Positions 9,134 through 17,451 of a stretch of DNA of 64,000 nt are shown here, in pieces. The stretch spans positions 2,976,001 through 3,040,000 of the forward strand of contig NZ_CP039250.1 in NCBI RefSeq assembly GCF_004795895.1. Direction: 5' to 3'. Every line of letters begins with the position of its first letter. Positions within the stretch are counted from its first letter, which is position 1. The notes under the pieces were generated by a model. It was given only the letters and a program-made list of their open reading frames with translations. It had not been told where the DNA came from and ran no database searches. The stretch is from Sphingopyxis sp. PAMC25046. Its GTDB lineage: Bacteria > Pseudomonadota > Alphaproteobacteria > Sphingomonadales > Sphingomonadaceae. The position numbers and the translations under genes are program-made.

Positions 9134-10604
9134 GCGCGGGCTGCAAGATGAGCGCGAGACAGGCATCGTGCGTCGGCTGGCGCAGCACCGCTTCGCGCAC
9201 AAAACCGAGCATCTTGCGGAAATGCGCCTTCACTTCGTCGGGGGGCAGCCGGTCGGCGGCGGGACGCCAGCTTTGGGGCATGATCCCGTGCCCGACGAGC
9301 AGCGCGCGCCAGCTGTCGGGCGGCAGGCTTTCATCCTCCAGCGGCGGAAGTTCGCCGCGTGCCGAGAAGAGGTCGATCCGGTGCGCGAGTTCGTCGGGCA
9401 TCGGCAGTGCGCGCGCGCTGTCCCAGAAGGCCCCCGAATAGCGCTGAAGCGCATGATGCGCCGCCTGAAACTCGGCGACGCGGGCGAAATGCGAGCGCAA
9501 GACGCGGTTATATTCGGCGCGCCGTGCGGCATAGCCGGCGCCGTTGGCGGGATAGGCGGCGAGCAGATGGACGATGCCGAGTTGGAGCCCATGCAGCGCG
9601 AAGCCGTGGGCAGGATCGAAGACGCACGCCGCGTCGCCGAGGGCGATGACATTGTCCGTCCATGGCGCCGCCGCGACGCCCGCCGCGAACGGGCGGATCG
9701 TCACCGCGTCGAGCGGCAGGCCGCACGCCGCCTCGGCGGTTTGCCGCGCCGCCTCATCGGTCGTCGATGCATGCGAAAAGACATGCTCGACATGAATATG
9801 CGTTAGGCTGGGGAACAGGCCGGTCCACCCCCCCGCGCTCGCGCGTATCTCGGCATAGGCGGGGAGCGCGGCGGGGCGCGGCGCGAGCGCGCGCAATAGC
9901 CGGTCACCGGGCGTGTCCCATGCCTCGAAACCGCGGCTGCCGTGCAGCATGCGCTCGCGCGTCAGGTCGGCGAACAGCGCGCTCTCGATCCGCCTTTTGT
10001 CGTCGAGGCGCAGCGCCGCGATCCCGTCGTCGCCGCGCTCGACCGCGATCGTCGCCGTCTCGAAAAGTTCGACGCCGAGGTGCCGCGCGATCGCCTTCAG
10101 GCTTTTGGCGTAAGCGGCGGCGGGGAGATGATAGCCATAATCGCTGCGGCCGTAGACTTCGCTGTCGGTGTCGGGGAAGAACATCCGCCCGCCGAGCGCC
10201 GCGCTCGCGGTCAGCGAGAAATCATCGAGCCCGACGCCAAGGCCATGATGGCGCGCCTTGACCCAGTGCGGGAAGAAATCGCCACCGTTGATCCCGGTGC
10301 CAAAGGCGCCATAGCTGTGGAGGAAGGACGGTCGCCCCGCGCCGCTCGCGTCGACGAAATTCTGCCCGAGCGTGAACGCGCCGCGTGCGCTCCGCAGCAA
10401 CGCCGCCTCGTCGATGCCGATCTGGACGTGCAGCGCCTCAATCGCAGGCAAGGTAGCGTAGACGTCCGCCACGCCCGCCTCCGCCGGCAATTCGACCGCG
10501 CGCACCGTAACGCCCGCAGGCGCGAGCGCGCGCCGCAGCGCCGCCGCCGCGATCCACAGCGGCGCGTCGCGGCCGACCAGCGTGATGGCGCGCGCGCCGC
10601 TCAT
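9126..10604 (-). CDS. Degenerate tryptophan-halogenase-like protein
   Basis: 492 residues, clearly related to the flavin-dependent tryptophan halogenase family and to the gene immediately upstream. Every signature is altered. The GGGTAGW flavin motif is VGRDAPLW (10-17). The catalytic lysine (Lys78 in the neighbour, Lys79 in PrnA) is Thr78 in RGAFTLG. The WxWxIP motif is WTGLFP (260-265). The LEPLEST segment is FDPAHGF (329-335). The start at 10604 forms an ATGA overlap with the upstream stop; the longer frame is not needed. There is no frameshift and the frame is well conserved, so it looks like a maintained non-catalytic paralogue rather than a decayed gene. A scaffold or partner role for the intact enzyme is inference. 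Confidence 0.75.
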   Translation of the reverse strand: MSGARAITLVGRDAPLWIAAAALRRALAPAGVTVRAVELPAEAGVADVYATLPAIEALHVQIGIDEAALLRSARGAFTLGQNFVDASGAGRPSFLHSYGAFGTGINGGDFFPHWVKARHHGLGVGLDDFSLTASAALGGRMFFPDTDSEVYGRSDYGYHLPAAAYAKSLKAIARHLGVELFETATIAVERGDDGIAALRLDDKRRIESALFADLTRERMLHGSRGFEAWDTPGDRLLRALAPRPAALPAYAEIRASAGGWTGLFPSLTHIHVEHVFSHASTTDEAARQTAEAACGLPLDAVTIRPFAAGVAAAPWTDNVIALGDAACVFDPAHGFALHGLQLGIVHLLAAYPANGAGYAARRAEYNRVLRSHFARVAEFQAAHHALQRYSGAFWDSARALPMPDELAHRIDLFSARGELPPLEDESLPPDSWRALLVGHGIMPQSWRPAADRLPPDEVKAHFRKMLGFVREAVLRQPTHDACLALILQPAHG

Positions 10605-12139
10605 GCCGCGCTCGTTGCGGGCTGGATCGCGGTTCCGGCCGCGCAATAGCCCGCGATAAAATCGGCATGCGGCGTCATGTCGTCGGCGTTGACCGCGATC
10701 CGTTCCGCCAGATCGTCGAGCCGCGCCTGCAAATCTGCCGCCGGCAGACGATGGGTTAGCGGACTCGCCGCCGACGGCAGAACGCCCTGCCCCTCGAGCA
10801 CCGACAGCCAGCTGTCGCGCGAGAAAAGGCCAAGCTTGTAATCGGGTGCCGCCGCGCTTTCGCGGAACAGCGCGATCTTGTGCGCCAGGCTATCGGGCAG
10901 CGCCATTGTCCGCACATGGTCCCAGAGCGGTTCGCCGGCGCGCGCGTTCGCGGTGTAGTGGAGGATGAGGAAATCGCGCGTGCGGTCGTAGTGAATTTCG
11001 AACAGCCGGTTGAATTCGCGCGCCATGCGCGGATCGACGCGCTCGCTGCGCCGCGGCATCAGCGCGGCGAGGTCGACCGTCGCGGCCTGGATGAGGAAGA
11101 TGCTCGTCGATTCGAGCGGTTCGAGAAAGCCGCTCGCGAGCCCCACCGCGATGACATTGCCAGCCCAGCCCGCCGCGCGGCGCCCCGCCTGAAAGCGCAG
11201 CAAGCGCGGCTCGTCGAGCGCCTCGCCGTCGAGCGCGCCGAGCAGCGTCCGCCGCGCCTCGTCCTCGCCGCAGAAGGCGCTGGAAAAGACATAGCCATTT
11301 CCGATCCGGTGCTGAAGCGGGATGCGCCACGTCCAGCCGCCGCGCTGCGCCGTCGCGCGCGTATAGGGGGTGAGCGGTTCGACGCTCGCGCACGGCACCG
11401 CCAGCGCGCGGTCGCAGGGGAGCCACGCGCTCCAGTCGAGCCACGGCACGCCCATCGTCTGACCCAGCAGCAGCGAGCGGAAACCCGAACAGTCGATGAA
11501 GAGATCGCCCGCAACCTCGGCGCCTGAGGCCAAAGTCAGGCGTTCGACGTCACCGTTTTGCGCATCGCGCACGACATCGACGACCTTGCCCTCGAGACGC
11601 CGGATGCCGCGCGCGGTCGCCCAGGTGCGCAGAAAGGCGGCGTAGAGTCCGGCGTCGAAATGATAGGCATAGCTGTAGGTCGATCGGATCGATTTGGGAT
11701 CGGTGTTCGGATGTTCGAAGCCGTTGGCGCGCGCCGCGGCGACCGCGAAGCTATAGTCCTGGAGCGAGCGGCTGTCTGTCCCCGAGAGCCGCGCACGTGC
11801 CCAGTGATGCTGGAAGTCGGCGCCTCCCCACCGATCGCCGAAGGTACCGAAGGGGTGGATATAGCGCGCACCCTGGCGCAGCCAGTCGGTGAATTCGATG
11901 CCTAGCTTGATGGTGCCGCGGGTCGCGCGCATGAACTCGGCCTCGTCGATGCCGAGCATGTCGTTGAAGCTTTTGAGGTGCGGCAGCGTCGCTTCGCCGA
12001 CGCCGACGGTGCCGATCTCATCGCTTTCGATCAATGTGATGTCGTAATCGGACGCCGCCAGCAGGCCCGCAAGGCCCGACGCGCACATCCAGCCCGCGGT
12101 GCCGCCGCCGAGGATCACGATGCGATAGGGTTCCGCCAT
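10601..12139 (-). CDS. Flavin-dependent tryptophan-halogenase family protein
   Basis: 512 residues with the complete set of FAD-dependent halogenase signatures: GGGTAGW at 11-17 for FAD binding, GVGEATLP at 46-53, the catalytic lysine Lys78 in RGTIKLGIEF (equivalent to Lys79 of PrnA), WTWRIP at 269-274, and FLEPLEST at 338-345. It should therefore be able to form a halogenating species from reduced flavin, oxygen and halide (family knowledge). It lies 75 bases after a TonB receptor and overlaps the degenerate paralogue by ATGA. No dedicated flavin reductase gene is visible in the window. The substrate is unknown; related receptor-linked halogenases from Brevundimonas and Xanthomonas act on indoles in vitro, which need not be the physiological substrate. 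Confidence 0.88.
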   Translation of the reverse strand: MAEPYRIVILGGGTAGWMCASGLAGLLAASDYDITLIESDEIGTVGVGEATLPHLKSFNDMLGIDEAEFMRATRGTIKLGIEFTDWLRQGARYIHPFGTFGDRWGGADFQHHWARARLSGTDSRSLQDYSFAVAAARANGFEHPNTDPKSIRSTYSYAYHFDAGLYAAFLRTWATARGIRRLEGKVVDVVRDAQNGDVERLTLASGAEVAGDLFIDCSGFRSLLLGQTMGVPWLDWSAWLPCDRALAVPCASVEPLTPYTRATAQRGGWTWRIPLQHRIGNGYVFSSAFCGEDEARRTLLGALDGEALDEPRLLRFQAGRRAAGWAGNVIAVGLASGFLEPLESTSIFLIQAATVDLAALMPRRSERVDPRMAREFNRLFEIHYDRTRDFLILHYTANARAGEPLWDHVRTMALPDSLAHKIALFRESAAAPDYKLGLFSRDSWLSVLEGQGVLPSAASPLTHRLPAADLQARLDDLAERIAVNADDMTPHADFIAGYCAAGTAIQPATSAA

Positions 12140-12147
12140 GGCCGTTC

Positions 12148-12195
12148 GGTCGCTCCCGCAGAACCGGCCGGAAGAGCGACCGCTCGAACGAGCGG
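12148..12195 (-). other. Competing hairpins between TonB receptor and halogenase
   Basis: GGTCGCTC (12148-12155) pairs perfectly with GAGCGACC (12174-12181). CCGCTCG (12180-12186) pairs with CGAGCGG (12189-12195). The two stems share bases and cannot both form fully. They fill most of the 75-base gap between the receptor stop and the halogenase start on the minus strand. There is no T-run, so a role in 3'-end processing or partial termination of the receptor message is more likely than full termination. Confidence 0.45.
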
Positions 12196-12214
12196 CCGCG
12201 CTTCCGCCGGGCTA

Positions 12215-15200
12215 TCAGAACTTCACGCGCGCGCCTAACTGGAAGCGGCGGTCGACACGGCCCCAGTTCGCATCGCGATAGACGGGCTTCGCCCCCGGGG
12301 TCAGTGGCGTGTCGCCGAAGATCTGCTGCTGATAGACCGTCGTCGTGTTGAGCAGATTCTGACCCTCGACCGACAGCTCGAGCCACGGCGTCGGCGAGAT
12401 GCGGAGCGACGCGTCGAGGAAGCCGACCGATTTCTGGAACACCGGCAGCCCGATGCAGCAGTCGAGGTTGTTGGTCAGGAAGCGCGAGCGCCAGTTATAC
12501 GCTACGCGGAAGGCGACCGGGCCCTTTTCGTAAAGGCCGACGAGGTTGAAGGTGTGCTTCGATATGCCCGCGAGACGGTGCGAGTCCATCACTACGCCGC
12601 GGCCGCCCGATACGTCGAGCCCGGCGCCGAAGCCGCCGGTGCCGCCACCATCGAGCGCGCCCTGCGTCACCAGATTCGAGTTGCTGATCCCGCTCTGCCG
12701 GACGTGGGTGTAGTTCGCCTGCGCGCCGAGGCCGCTGAGCAGACCGGGCAGGAAGTCGAAGAAGGTCTGGAAACCCGTTTCGAAGCCGTAGAGCTCGCCG
12801 CCGTCCTTCACGTTGCGCGGTCCGCGCATCAGCACCGTCTGTTCGGACCCGTTGTTGGTGAAGACGCGCTCGAATTCGCCGTAAGCCACGGTGTTCCGGA
12901 GTTTTTTATAGAAAATGTCGGCGTGGAACGAGGTGCTGCCGGCATAATGTTCGAAAGTGAGGTCGAACTGGTCGGCAAGGATCGGCTTCAGCCCGGCAAA
13001 GCCCGATTCGGCGCGGAAGGTGAAATTATAGCCGGTGATGTTGCCCGCCCCGTCGCGGACGATGTTCGGGCTGTCGGCGGACGCATCGAACGACGGCGTC
13101 TGGATCGCGACGAAATTCCGGAGCAGGCCGAAATCGGGCCGCGCCATCGCCCGCGAATAGGCGAAACGGATGAAATTATTGTCGTCGAGCCCCAAGCGAA
13201 CGTTGAAGCTGGGCAGGACCGTCGTGTAATCGGCCTTCAGATTGTTCGGCACGGCCGCCCCATTGGCAAAGGCCAATATCTCGGGCGTCAGGAAACAGGC
13301 CGGGTTGACGACGTCGCCCGGTGGCAGCGGCGTTCCGCACGGCCGGTTGAGCACCGGCGTGAAGATCGACGATTGCGGGAAGCCGACATTGCCGACGCTG
13401 TCGATGTCGGTGCGGACGACGCGCACGCCGATATTGCCGCGGACGTTCACCCCGCCCAGCATTGCATTGTCGCCGCCGAAGCCCAGCATCGCATAGGCCG
13501 CTTTGGTCTTTTCGGTGACCTCCATCACCTCCGACGGGGTGAAGCAACCGACCGTCGCTTCGGTCCTATCGCATATCGGGGTCCAGCCCGGCAGGATCGG
13601 CGGGCTGACGTTCGACCCGCGCAATCCTTCGACGAGCCGGTCGCGGTCGCGCAGCGCATCGCGGCTCAGATAGACGAGTTCGCCATTGTCATAGACACTG
13701 CCGTTATAGAAGCCGCCGCCGAGGTTCACCGGTTCGAACAGCCCCTCGCCATAGCCGTTGAAACCCGGACGCGCGCCGCATCCGGCGGGATAGGGCGCCG
13801 CTGAACTGTTATCGACGTTGAACCCCGGCCCGTTGCAATTCCATGGCTGCGCGATCGGCGTCCAGTTGAAGGTCGAATAGCGGACATTCTGGTTCCGGTC
13901 GGCGTAGCGGACGCCGACCTTCAGCGAATCGATCCAGTCATTGCCGTCGAAATCATATTCGGCGTCGGCCTTGAGCGCGAGTTCCTCGGCGTCATTGTCC
14001 TCGAGGTGCGCCTGGATGAAGGGCATCCAGTAATTGTGCGGATTGGCGAGGCCGCCGTCGGCATAGTTGATGTTGGTGCCGGGTAGCAGCTTGATGTTCG
14101 GGGTGCCGTCCTTGTTGACGCTATATTCGTAATCGGCGGCCGACGCGGTCGCGACGAGGATGTCGTCGTTCGTCGTCTTGGCCTTGATCCATTGCGCATC
14201 GAAATTGAGCTTGAACCGGTCGGTCACGTCCCACTGGATGTTTGCCGACAGGTCGCGCGTGCTTTCGCGATGGTCGAAATTGCGCGCCTCATTCTCGAAA
14301 TAAAGGCCGTTGCGGTCGGGAACCGCGCAAGCCGAGCCGGGGCCGCAATAATTGACGAAGGGCAGGCCGGGTACCGCCGAGCCAGTGTCGATCATCTCGG
14401 CCTCGCTGCCGAAGCTGCCGCGCCAGCTGCCATAGCCCTGACTGAGCGTCGCCGAGCGCAGCATGCCGTCAGGGCCGAAGGTAAAGCCCGCATTGCCCGT
14501 CGGCGTGCGGAGGATCGTCGATCCGACGGGGTTGAACGCCGGCGTGCCGTAATAGGTGCCCTCGAGCTTCGCGTGCGAGACATTTTCGAGCCACGCATTG
14601 TCGTAGGAGGATTTGATGAATTGCACCGTCGCGCGGACGTCGCCCGCCGGGCTTTCATATTGCCCCGCGAGCGCGATCCCCTCACGCGTGCGGTCGTAAT
14701 CGACCTGCGAATAGCGGATGCCGTCGGGAAGATAGGCCCAGCCCGTCCCGCCGAACGGGTTCGCGGTGCAAGCGACGCTGCCGTCGGGGTTGACGATCCC
14801 GTTGCCTTCGGCATCGACCGCGCCCGCCGAGCAATAGGTGCGGATCTTGTCCATGATCACGCTTTCGGTCCGCGTGACGAGGTGGCTGCGCGCATAGTCG
14901 GCCATGAGCCCGAAGCGGCCGATGTCGGTGTCGAAGGCCTTGCTGACCAGCACCGAAAATTCACCGTTCCACTTGTCCGACCGGTCGCCATAGGTCGCTT
15001 TCGCATTCGCCGCGACGACCAGCCCTTTTTCGTCGAGCGGCAAGCGCGTGCGCAGGTCGACGGTGCCGGCGATGCCGCCTTCGATCATGTCGGCAGTCTG
15101 GTTCTTATAGGCATCGACGCGCGACATCAGTTCGGGCGAGATGTCGTTGAAGTTGAGCCCGCGATAGCTGTCGGCCGAAAAACTGTCGCGGCCGTTGATT

Positions 15201-15592
15201 TCGGTCCGCACGAAGGTGAGCCCGCGGATCAGCACGCCGGCGGGCTCGCCCGAGGGGTGGGTGCTGTCGTCGGTCGACTGCAGCCGCGAGACGGTGATGC
15301 CGGGAACGCGCTGAAGCGCGCTCGCCACTGAATTGTCCGGGAAAGCGCCGATGTCGGTCGCGGTGATCGAATCGACGACGGTCAGCGCGTCGCGCTTGCG
15401 GTCCTGCGCGTCCTGCAGCGCCGCGCGGACGCCGACGACGACGATCTCGTCACTGGCCGCCGCGCTGTCGTCGGCAGGCGGCACATCCTGCGCCAGCGCC
15501 GGCGACGCCATCAACAGGCCGGCGGCCACCACTGGCAGCGAAGCGCCCCGCAGCATGCGCTCCCGACAAATCGCGAATCCCTTGAGCCTCAT
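12215..15592 (-). CDS. TonB-dependent receptor (alpha-glucoside locus)
   Basis: A 1125-residue TonB-dependent outer-membrane transporter. The signal peptide covers about the first 35 residues (ending SPALAQ). Then come DEIVVVGVRAALQDA, the plug with TDIGAFPDNSVASALQRVPGI and VLIRGLTFVRTEINGRD, and a long barrel ending FQLGARVKF. The start is the ATG at 15592 with AAGGGGAGAGAG immediately upstream; the 38 extra upstream codons cover promoter DNA. Substrate is inferred from the neighbours: an MFS disaccharide-type transporter and LacI upstream, GH97 alpha-glucosidase downstream, pointing to maltodextrin- or sucrose-like glucosides. Its own promoter region carries a 22-bp palindrome 231 bases before the start. 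Confidence 0.92.
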   Translation of the reverse strand: MRLKGFAICRERMLRGASLPVVAAGLLMASPALAQDVPPADDSAAASDEIVVVGVRAALQDAQDRKRDALTVVDSITATDIGAFPDNSVASALQRVPGITVSRLQSTDDSTHPSGEPAGVLIRGLTFVRTEINGRDSFSADSYRGLNFNDISPELMSRVDAYKNQTADMIEGGIAGTVDLRTRLPLDEKGLVVAANAKATYGDRSDKWNGEFSVLVSKAFDTDIGRFGLMADYARSHLVTRTESVIMDKIRTYCSAGAVDAEGNGIVNPDGSVACTANPFGGTGWAYLPDGIRYSQVDYDRTREGIALAGQYESPAGDVRATVQFIKSSYDNAWLENVSHAKLEGTYYGTPAFNPVGSTILRTPTGNAGFTFGPDGMLRSATLSQGYGSWRGSFGSEAEMIDTGSAVPGLPFVNYCGPGSACAVPDRNGLYFENEARNFDHRESTRDLSANIQWDVTDRFKLNFDAQWIKAKTTNDDILVATASAADYEYSVNKDGTPNIKLLPGTNINYADGGLANPHNYWMPFIQAHLEDNDAEELALKADAEYDFDGNDWIDSLKVGVRYADRNQNVRYSTFNWTPIAQPWNCNGPGFNVDNSSAAPYPAGCGARPGFNGYGEGLFEPVNLGGGFYNGSVYDNGELVYLSRDALRDRDRLVEGLRGSNVSPPILPGWTPICDRTEATVGCFTPSEVMEVTEKTKAAYAMLGFGGDNAMLGGVNVRGNIGVRVVRTDIDSVGNVGFPQSSIFTPVLNRPCGTPLPPGDVVNPACFLTPEILAFANGAAVPNNLKADYTTVLPSFNVRLGLDDNNFIRFAYSRAMARPDFGLLRNFVAIQTPSFDASADSPNIVRDGAGNITGYNFTFRAESGFAGLKPILADQFDLTFEHYAGSTSFHADIFYKKLRNTVAYGEFERVFTNNGSEQTVLMRGPRNVKDGGELYGFETGFQTFFDFLPGLLSGLGAQANYTHVRQSGISNSNLVTQGALDGGGTGGFGAGLDVSGGRGVVMDSHRLAGISKHTFNLVGLYEKGPVAFRVAYNWRSRFLTNNLDCCIGLPVFQKSVGFLDASLRISPTPWLELSVEGQNLLNTTTVYQQQIFGDTPLTPGAKPVYRDANWGRVDRRFQLGARVKF

Positions 15593-15868
15593 CTCTCTCC
15601 CCTTCCCATGGCGCCTCCTTTTGCGGAGGCTTCCGTTGCCGACGGCGAGAAGCGTCCCGCTCAGCATTTGCATAATTTTGCTCATTGTTGCACAAATGGC
15701 AAGCACCTTTTGCGAGAGGCATATGCTGGAGAATATATATCTAAATCAGCTATTTAATGAGATTTGTAGTGCGGAACAGGTGCATTGCGAACAAAGGCCG
15801 CATACGTTTGCGCGCGGTTTACTTTATGCAAATTATTGCATAAAGCAGCGAAGCGAACGGACCGAAGA
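15593..15868 (-). promoter_or_regulatory. Promoter region of the second TonB receptor
   Basis: This 276-base AT-rich gap separates the MFS transporter stop from the receptor start. Besides the palindrome at 15823-15844 it holds partial copies of the same half-site around 15664-15700 (TTTGCATAA, TTGTTGCACAA). Short translatable stretches on the plus strand lack coding character. I read it as the receptor's own LacI-controlled promoter region. Confidence 0.5.
15823..15844. promoter_or_regulatory. Palindromic operator candidate before the receptor
   Basis: A perfect inverted repeat: TTTATGCAA (15823-15831), a 4-base spacer, then TTGCATAAA (15836-15844). The core ATGCAA/TTGCAT recurs at 17381-17395 between the divergent transporter and lacI. 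Two copies at the two promoters of one locus make it a good candidate for the operator of the adjacent LacI-family regulator (inference). Confidence 0.6.
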
Positions 15869-17395
15869 TCAGGATCGCGAGGCGGGAATCGCCAGGGCAG
15901 CGAGCGCGGCGGCGCCGAGAAAAAGGGCGGCGAGCGCTAACGCCGGCGCCGGCTGGCCACCGAACAGATGCTGCACCGCGGCGCCGAGGCAGATCGCCGC
16001 GACGAGCTGGGGTACGACGAGAAAGATATTGTGGATGCCGAGATAGACCCCGACCTTCCCGGGCGGCACGGCGTTGACGATGATCGCATAGGGCAGCGAC
16101 AGGATCGCGGCCCAGGCGATACCGATGCCCGCCGCGGCGACCCACAGCCACTCCGCGCCGGGCACGAGCACAAAGCCCGCCATCCCCGCCGCGCCGCACA
16201 GCAGACAGAGCGCATAGGCCCGGCGCTCGCCGGTCCGCGCCGCCAGCGCGGGCAGCGCGAGCGCGCCGATCGCGGCGACGCCATTATAGGCCGCGAACAG
16301 GATGCCGACCCAGTCGGCCGCCGCGGAATAAGCGGCGGAGGCCGGGTCGCTGCTGCCATAATAGCGGCTCGCGACGGTCGGCGCCGCGTAGATCCACAGC
16401 GTGAACAGCGCGAACCAGGTGAAGAATTGCACGAGCGCGAGGCGTTTCAGCGCTGCGGGCATATGCGCATAATCCTCGCCGATCTGGAGCAGTCCGAGCG
16501 CGTCGGCACCGCGCGCCCGGCGCCATGCCGCCGCCATCTGTCCGGCCCCGATCATCAGCGCCGACGCCCCGAGAACTAGCACTTCCCAACGCCAGCGCAG
16601 CACGATGCCCACCAGCAGCAAGCCCGCGCCGGCAAAGACGAGCAGGCGGCCGCTCGCGGGGTCCGCCCGGCCATCGACCCGCGCATCGGGCTGGCGGCCG
16701 CCCGGCGGCGCTGCAGCGAGGCTCACCGGCCGTTCGCGGGTCGAGGCCGCAGTCCAGAAGACCGAAAGCAGCAGGCAGGCGCTGCCGATGTAAAAGGCGT
16801 AGCGCACCGCGGGGGGCAAGGCGCCCGGCGGCGCGGTTCCCGATACGCCAAACCAGTTGACGAGCGCCCACGGCAGCGACGAGGCGACGACCGCGCCCGC
16901 GCCGATGAAGAAGACCTGGATCGCATAGCCCCTCGCGCGCTGCGCCTCGGGCAGATTGTCTGCGACGAGCGCGCGCGCCGGATCCATGCTGATATTGTTC
17001 GAGGCGGTGAGCAGCCAGAGCGCGGCGACCGACGCCCACAAGGTCGCGGCATTGGGCATGATCAGCAGCGCGAGCGCCGTCAGCAACCCGCCGGCGATCA
17101 GGAAGGGGCGCCGCCGGCCGAAGCGCGATCGCGAGCCGTCGCTGAGATGGCCGACGATGGGTTGGACGATCAGCCCGGTGATCGGCCCCGCGATCCACAG
17201 CGCGGGGAGCGCGGCGACGTCGGCGCCGAGCGTCTGGAAAATCCGCGTCGTGTTGGCATTCTGGAGCGCCCAGACGATCTGGATGCCGAACAATGCAAAG
17301 CACATGTTCCAGATGTGCAAATTTGCCCGGTGAGCGCTGCGCGAAACTTCATTCCCTTGACGCTTCCGCGGGTTATCGACATGCAAATCTTGCAT
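15869..17395 (-). CDS. MFS sugar transporter, SLC45/GPH-like (maltose/sucrose type)
   Basis: A 508-residue inner-membrane permease with about 12 predicted helices. IWNMCFALFGIQIVWALQNAN in the first helix, then PITGLIVQPIVGHLSDGSRSRFGRRRPF, are the hallmark of the proton-coupled sucrose/maltose-type transporters of the GPH/SLC45 group. The ATG at 17395 is chosen because AGGGGGAAGGA precedes it directly; the start codon lies inside a palindromic operator. Divergent from lacI and upstream of the receptor, halogenase and GH97 genes. It probably imports the di- or oligosaccharide released in the periplasm. Confidence 0.88.
   Translation of the reverse strand: MQDLHVDNPRKRQGNEVSRSAHRANLHIWNMCFALFGIQIVWALQNANTTRIFQTLGADVAALPALWIAGPITGLIVQPIVGHLSDGSRSRFGRRRPFLIAGGLLTALALLIMPNAATLWASVAALWLLTASNNISMDPARALVADNLPEAQRARGYAIQVFFIGAGAVVASSLPWALVNWFGVSGTAPPGALPPAVRYAFYIGSACLLLSVFWTAASTRERPVSLAAAPPGGRQPDARVDGRADPASGRLLVFAGAGLLLVGIVLRWRWEVLVLGASALMIGAGQMAAAWRRARGADALGLLQIGEDYAHMPAALKRLALVQFFTWFALFTLWIYAAPTVASRYYGSSDPASAAYSAAADWVGILFAAYNGVAAIGALALPALAARTGERRAYALCLLCGAAGMAGFVLVPGAEWLWVAAAGIGIAWAAILSLPYAIIVNAVPPGKVGVYLGIHNIFLVVPQLVAAICLGAAVQHLFGGQPAPALALAALFLGAAALAALAIPASRS
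17381..17395. promoter_or_regulatory. LacI operator candidate overlapping the transporter start
   Basis: ATGCAAATCTTGCAT is a 6+3+6 inverted repeat covering the transporter start codon and lying 57 bases before the lacI start. It shares the ATGCAA/TTGCAT half-sites of the palindrome before the receptor, though with a 3-base rather than 4-base spacer. A further palindrome GCAAATTTGC sits at 17317-17326 within the first codons of the transporter. Autoregulation and repression of the divergent transporter are the simplest reading. Confidence 0.6.
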
Positions 17396-17451
17396 TCCTT
17401 CCCCCTAATCGTGCTAAACGCATGTCGGCGTCGAACATGGATGGCAAGCTT

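Noticed and set aside
9126..10604. Treating the degenerate halogenase as a pseudogene
   Set aside because: No stop or frameshift in 492 codons, overlapping start and stop signals intact, and the C-terminal region still aligns with the family; better described as a non-catalytic paralogue.
15333..16046. Plus-strand frame spanning the receptor promoter and the transporter 3' end
   Set aside because: Covers the operator region and lacks a ribosome-binding site; only the AT-rich promoter part looks protein-like by chance.
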